64,000 bases of DNA from Leisingera caerulea DSM 24564 (lineage in GTDB: Bacteria; Pseudomonadota; Alphaproteobacteria; Rhodobacterales; Rhodobacteraceae): contig NZ_KI421513.1 of assembly GCF_000473325.1 (NCBI RefSeq), positions 3,109,217 through 3,173,216 on the forward strand, given 5' to 3'. Under the pieces are notes generated by a model. It worked only from the letters and a program-made list of their open reading frames with translations, made no database searches and was not told the DNA's origin. Positions within the stretch are counted from its first letter, which is position 1. Each line of letters starts with the position of its first letter. The translations under genes and the position numbers were made by a program. Below, in pieces: positions 59,698-64,000 of this stretch.

Positions 59698-62600
59698 ATG
59701 GCACAGCGTGCAATCACCATGGGCGGCGCGCCCGAAGGGTTCGACGCCCGGCTGATCCTGAAAGAGGTCCAATCCTCCGGCGCGCCGGTGCTGCATGTGG
59801 CCCGCGACGACAAGCGGATGGAGGCGATGCGGGCCGCGCTGGCCTTCTTTGCGCCGGACATGCCGGTGTTTGTGTTCCCGGGCTGGGACTGCCTGCCGTA
59901 TGACCGGGTGTCACCCAACGCCGACATTTCGGCGGCGCGGATGGCCACCCTGGCGGCGCTGGTGCACCAAATGCCCAAGCAGTTCGTGCTGCTGACCACG
60001 CTCAACGCCGCCAGCCAGCGGGTGCCTGCCCGCGAGGTGCTGCGCGAGGCGGCCTTTACCGCCCGCGTTGACCAGCGGATTGATGAGGGCGCGCTGCGCA
60101 GCTTCCTGGTCCGCATGGGGTTCACCCAAAGCCCGACGGTGATGGAGCCGGGCGATTATGCGGTCCGCGGCGGCATCATCGACATCTTCCCGCCGGGCGA
60201 AAGCGGCCCGGTGCGGCTGGACCTGTTCGGCGACGTGCTGGACGGCGCGCGGCGGTTTGATCCGGTGTCGCAGCGCACCACGGAAAAGCTGGACGTGGTG
60301 GAACTGGCGCCGGTCTCCGAGGTGATCCTGGACGAGGCGGCGATCACGCGGTTCCGGCAGAATTACCGGATCGAATTCGGCGCCGCTGGAACCGACGATC
60401 CCCTGTATGAAGCTGTCAGTGCAGGGCGCAAGCACCAGGGGATCGAGCACTGGCTGCCGTTTTTCCATGAGAAGCTGGAAACCCTGTTCGACTACCTGCC
60501 GCAGGCGGCGGTGACGCTGGATGACCAGGTGACGCCGGCGCGGCTGGCGCGCTGGGACAGCATCGAGGACCAGTACCAGACCCGCAAGCACGCGATGGAG
60601 CAGAAGGGCCGCCTCGACACGGTCTACAAGCCCGCGCCCCCGGGCCTGCTGTATCTGGACGATGCCGCCTGGGAGACGGCGGTGGCGGACATGCGCGTGG
60701 TGCAATTCCACCCGCTGCCTCAGGCGTCCGGGCCTGGCACGGTGGACGCGGGCGGGCGGATCGGCCGCAATTTCGCGCCCGAGCGCCAGCAGGAGAACGT
60801 CAGCTTGTTCGGGGCGTTGGCCGCACATATTAAAACGCGGATGCAGGAGGGGCCGGTTCTGGTCGCCTCCTACTCCGAGGGCGCGCGGGAGCGTCTGTCC
60901 GGGCTGATCGAGGACGAGGGACTGGCGGAAGCGATTCCGGTGATGGACGGCACCCGCATCGGCAAGTCCGGCCTGCATCTGGCGGTCTGGGCGCTGGAGC
61001 ACGGGTTCGAGGCGCCCGGCCTGACGGTGATCTCGGAACAGGACGTGCTGGGCGACCGGCTGATCCGGGCGCCGAAGAAGCGCCGCAAGGCAGAGAATTT
61101 CCTGACCGAAACCCAGTCGCTCAGTCCCGGCGATCTGGTGGTGCATGTGGACCACGGCATCGGCCGCTACAAGGGGCTGGAGGTGGTCACCGCCGCGGGG
61201 GCCGCGCATGAATGCATCCTGCTGGAATACGCTGAACAGTCCAAGCTGTACCTGCCAGTCGAGAACATCGAGCTCTTGTCCAAATACGGCCACGAGGAAG
61301 GGCTGCTGGACCGTCTGGGCGGCGGCGCCTGGCAGGCCAAGAAAGCCAAGCTCAAGGAACGCATCCGCGAGATGGCGGACAAGCTGATCCGCATCGCGGC
61401 AGAGCGCGCCCTGCGCAAGGCCCCGGTGATGGACCCGCCGCCGCACGCCTGGGAGGAATTTTCGGCCCGCTTCCCCTATCAGGAGACCGACGACCAGCTG
61501 CGCGCCATCGAGGACGTGATGGAGGATCTTCATTCCGGCCAGCCGATGGACCGGCTGATCTGCGGCGACGTCGGCTTTGGCAAGACCGAGGTGGCGATGC
61601 GCGCGGCCTTTGTGGCGGCGATGTCCGGTCTGCAGGTGGCGGTGGTGGCGCCCACCACGCTGCTGGCCCGCCAGCACGCGGCCTCCTTCAAGGAGCGGTT
61701 CCGCGGTTTCCCCTTGGAAGTCAGGCAGCTATCGCGCTTTGTTTCCACGAAAGAGGCCAGCAAGACCCGCGAGGGTCTGGGCAAGGGGACCGTCGATATC
61801 GTGGTCGGCACCCATGCGGTGCTGGCCAAGAACATCAAGTTCCAGAACCTCGGCCTGCTGATCATCGACGAAGAACAGCACTTTGGCGTCGCCCACAAGG
61901 AGCGCCTGAAACAGCTGCGCAGCGATATCCACGTGCTGACCCTGACGGCCACGCCGATCCCGCGCACGCTGCAGCTCAGCCTCACCGGCGTGCGGGATCT
62001 GTCGATCATCGGCACGCCCCCGGTGGACCGTCTGGCGATCCGCACCTATGTGAGCGAATTCGACAGCGTCACCATCCGCGAGGCGCTGCTGCGCGAGCAT
62101 TACCGTGGCGGCCAGAGCTTCTATGTGGTGCCGCGGATCACCGACCTTCCGGAGGTCGAGGAGTTCCTGAAGGCGCAGCTGCCGGAGCTGACTTACGTGG
62201 TGGCGCACGGCCAGATGGCGGCTGGGGAGCTCGATGACCGGATGAACGCCTTCTATGACGGCAAATACGATGTGCTGCTGGCCACCACGATTGTGGAAAG
62301 CGGCCTGGATATTCCGACCGCCAACACCATGGTGGTGCACCGCGCCGACATGTTCGGCCTGTCGCAGCTCTATCAGATCCGCGGCCGGGTCGGGCGCTCC
62401 AAAACCCGCGCCTATGCCTACCTCACCACCAAACCGCGCCAGCGGCTGACGCCCGCGGCAGAGAAACGTCTGCGGGTGCTGGGCTCGCTGGATACGCTGG
62501 GCGCGGGCTTTACCCTTGCCTCGCAAGACCTTGATATCCGGGGCGCCGGCAACCTGTTGGGCGAGGAGCAGTCCGGCCAGATGCGCGATGTGGGCTACGA

Positions 62601-63153
62601 ACTCTACCAGTCGATGCTGGAAGAGGCGATTGCCAAGATCAAGGCGGGCGAGATGGAGGGCCTGTCGGAGGCCGATGATCAATGGGCGCCGCAAATCAAT
62701 CTGGGCGTTCCGGTGCTGATCCCCGAGGATTACGTGCCGGATCTCGATGTGCGCCTCGGCCTCTACCGCCGCCTGTCGTCGCTGTCGACCAAGGTGGAGT
62801 TGGAAGGCTTTGCCGCGGAGCTGATCGACCGGTTCGGCAAGCTGCCCAAGGAAGTGAACACGCTGATGCTGGTGGTGCGGATCAAGGCGATGTGCAAGCG
62901 CGCAGGCATCGCCAAGATGGACGGCGGCCCCAAGGGGGCGACGATCCAGTTCCACAACGACAAATTCGCCTCGCCGCAGGGGCTGGTGGAGTTCATCCAA
63001 GGCCAGAACGGCCTGGCCAAGGTGAAAGACAACAAGATCGTGGTGCGCCGGGACTGGAAGAAGGACGCCGACAAGATCAAAGGCGCCTTTGCCATCGCCC
63101 GCGATCTGGCAGAGAAAGTCGTGGCCGAGAAGAAGAAGGCGAAGGCGGGGTAA
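59698..63153 (+). CDS. mfd: Transcription-repair coupling factor Mfd
   Basis: Removes RNA polymerase stalled at DNA lesions and recruits UvrA. The 1151-residue protein has the UvrB-like N-terminus (PGWDCLPYDRVSPNADISAA), an RNA-polymerase-interaction domain (DLVVHVDHGIGRYKGLE), helicase Walker A CGDVGFGKTEVAMRAA, the DEEQ motif (LLIIDEEQHFGV), motif VI YQIRGRVGRSKTRAYAY, and a C-terminal D7-type domain. Complete. The window therefore holds the related TRG-motif enzymes RecG and Mfd at its two ends. SD-like GGAGAGGATAACGC precedes the start. Confidence 0.97.
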   Translation: MAQRAITMGGAPEGFDARLILKEVQSSGAPVLHVARDDKRMEAMRAALAFFAPDMPVFVFPGWDCLPYDRVSPNADISAARMATLAALVHQMPKQFVLLTTLNAASQRVPAREVLREAAFTARVDQRIDEGALRSFLVRMGFTQSPTVMEPGDYAVRGGIIDIFPPGESGPVRLDLFGDVLDGARRFDPVSQRTTEKLDVVELAPVSEVILDEAAITRFRQNYRIEFGAAGTDDPLYEAVSAGRKHQGIEHWLPFFHEKLETLFDYLPQAAVTLDDQVTPARLARWDSIEDQYQTRKHAMEQKGRLDTVYKPAPPGLLYLDDAAWETAVADMRVVQFHPLPQASGPGTVDAGGRIGRNFAPERQQENVSLFGALAAHIKTRMQEGPVLVASYSEGARERLSGLIEDEGLAEAIPVMDGTRIGKSGLHLAVWALEHGFEAPGLTVISEQDVLGDRLIRAPKKRRKAENFLTETQSLSPGDLVVHVDHGIGRYKGLEVVTAAGAAHECILLEYAEQSKLYLPVENIELLSKYGHEEGLLDRLGGGAWQAKKAKLKERIREMADKLIRIAAERALRKAPVMDPPPHAWEEFSARFPYQETDDQLRAIEDVMEDLHSGQPMDRLICGDVGFGKTEVAMRAAFVAAMSGLQVAVVAPTTLLARQHAASFKERFRGFPLEVRQLSRFVSTKEASKTREGLGKGTVDIVVGTHAVLAKNIKFQNLGLLIIDEEQHFGVAHKERLKQLRSDIHVLTLTATPIPRTLQLSLTGVRDLSIIGTPPVDRLAIRTYVSEFDSVTIREALLREHYRGGQSFYVVPRITDLPEVEEFLKAQLPELTYVVAHGQMAAGELDDRMNAFYDGKYDVLLATTIVESGLDIPTANTMVVHRADMFGLSQLYQIRGRVGRSKTRAYAYLTTKPRQRLTPAAEKRLRVLGSLDTLGAGFTLASQDLDIRGAGNLLGEEQSGQMRDVGYELYQSMLEEAIAKIKAGEMEGLSEADDQWAPQINLGVPVLIPEDYVPDLDVRLGLYRRLSSLSTKVELEGFAAELIDRFGKLPKEVNTLMLVVRIKAMCKRAGIAKMDGGPKGATIQFHNDKFASPQGLVEFIQGQNGLAKVKDNKIVVRRDWKKDADKIKGAFAIARDLAEKVVAEKKKAKAG

Positions 63154-63207
63154 AATACGCCAAGGAAATTCAAACTTCCTTGGCAAACTTCTTCGCAAGA
63201 AATTTTC

Positions 63208-64000
63208 TCAGCCGCAGCAGGAGCTGGGCGTCATCGCCGCCTGAGCGCAGAAACAGGACGCGGCAACGGCGCGGTCAGCGCGTGCCAGCGCCAGATCCAG
63301 TTTCTGTTTTATGTGTTCGATTTCAATATCTTCGCCGCGGGCCTTCAGGCAGTCATGCAGGCCTTTGAGGCTCCAGATATTGTCCGGATGGACCGACGCG
63401 CGCGGCAGGCTGCCATCCAGCCCGAGGTCGGCGCGGTAGACCGCTTCGGCCTCTGCCGCGCGGCCCTGCTCAAACAGCAGCGCCCCCAGTGCGTGGCGGG
63501 TTGGCTGCATCCAGCCCCAGGGCTCATCATACGGCAGGGTGTCGTCCAGATCCGCCGAGCGGCGCAGATGGGCAAAGGCCGCGTCGTAATTGCCCTTGCG
63601 GTATTCGATCTCACCGCGCAGCATTTCTGTCGCGATTTCAAGCAGATCCACCACCCGGTTGTTGTGCAGGAGACGGGTGTCGGGCACCCGGGCCTTGGCC
63701 GCCAGGAACTTCTGCTCCTCGGCCTCGGCTTCCGCCACCCGGCCGGTTGCGGCATAGGCGACGGCCCGGGCGTAATGGGTGTTGGCCGTGAGGGTCCGGT
63801 ACAGCTCCGGGTCCGTGGGCAGCTTCAGCGCCATCGCCTCCTCCCAGCGCCCGAAGCGCACCAGTATATGCGGGTGCATCGCCATGTAGCTTTCGAAATA
63901 ATCCGCCATCGGCGGGCTTTCGATGCGCAGCATGTCCTCCGGCGTCGTGTCCAATATGCCCTGATTGGCCTCCAGCGCGGGCGCAAGCTGGCCCAGGAAC
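63208..64000 (-). CDS. TPR-repeat protein, C-terminal part
   Basis: The 5' end of this minus-strand gene lies beyond the right edge; 264 residues are visible. They form degenerate tetratricopeptide repeats (ARAVAYAATGRVAEAEAEEQ; ATEMLRGEIEYRKGNYDAAF; GALLFEQGRAAEAEAVYRAD). The visible part ends with an unusual Cys-rich tail (SCFCAQAAMTPSSCCG). The missing N-terminus may hold the functional domain. It is convergent with mfd, 54 nt away. Function unknown. Confidence 0.8.
   Translation of the reverse strand, partial: FLGQLAPALEANQGILDTTPEDMLRIESPPMADYFESYMAMHPHILVRFGRWEEAMALKLPTDPELYRTLTANTHYARAVAYAATGRVAEAEAEEQKFLAAKARVPDTRLLHNNRVVDLLEIATEMLRGEIEYRKGNYDAAFAHLRRSADLDDTLPYDEPWGWMQPTRHALGALLFEQGRAAEAEAVYRADLGLDGSLPRASVHPDNIWSLKGLHDCLKARGEDIEIEHIKQKLDLALARADRAVAASCFCAQAAMTPSSCCG

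Noticed and set aside
59911..61677. A 588-residue open frame antisense to mfd
   Set aside because: It lies entirely inside mfd, has no ribosome site or recognisable motif, and shows the His/Gln/Arg-rich composition typical of antisense frames in GC-rich DNA.

Overview
The window reads as one stretch of chromosome from an alphaproteobacterium of the order Rhodobacterales, most likely a roseobacter-group Rhodobacteraceae (Leisingera, Phaeobacter or Ruegeria type). The evidence is the high GC content, the dusB-ntrB-ntrC-ntrY-ntrX followed by trkA-trkH-hfq-hflX order, an NtrC without the sigma-54 contact loop, fused ispDF, family-restricted proteins (DUF6477, DUF6456, a small lipoprotein) and a GTTC-type SOS box. 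I see no insertion sequence, prophage, CRISPR array, rRNA or tRNA. Most of the window is core genome.

Layout. 1-9.4 kb: 3' end of recG; a 40-residue membrane peptide gene behind an array of SOS-type half-sites; an IscU-like scaffold; hisI; a tRNA-modification run (trmFO, a methyltransferase, gluQ); an enoyl-CoA hydratase-like gene facing a thioesterase; psd; and the spermidine pair speD-speE. 9.4-18 kb: a DUF1127 gene divergent from a MocR regulator, rplM-rpsI, an acyltransferase, a hemoglobin/adenylate cyclase pair, ppk2-tetR, and metA followed by a hydrolase. 18-32 kb: a P-loop ATPase, two EamA transporters, a FadL-type outer-membrane protein, a double sulfotransferase, guaA, an MttB-family methyltransferase, DUF6477 and DUF6456 genes, a peroxiredoxin, a lysine-rich orphan and lipA. 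32-38 kb: an RcnB-like protein, hpt, ratA-like, tpm, amtB, pncC-pgpA-ispDF. 38-53.6 kb: the nitrogen-control block dusB-ntrBC-ntrYX and the trkAH-hfq-hflX block, separated by three genes on the other strand (a secreted caspase-like protein and two small lipoproteins). 53.6-64 kb: a penicillin/AHL acylase, a beta-hydroxyacid dehydrogenase, a SYLF lipoprotein, hemB, a membrane protein, mfd, and a cut-off TPR gene.

How the genes connect. Repair appears at both ends (recG and mfd) plus the SOS-linked peptide. Ammonium is covered by AmtB and the two Ntr two-component systems. The ntr, trk and hfq genes keep a conserved neighbourhood, which makes the caspase block stand out as an insertion. The most promising unexplained items are the SOS-array peptide, the globin/adenylate cyclase pair, the caspase block, a MerR-type promoter in front of tpm, a TTAGGCA operator cluster in front of dusB-ntrBC, the MocR/DUF1127 switch, and the DUF6456 protein, which may be a gene-transfer-agent activator. 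All gene calls come from reading translations; no database search was run.
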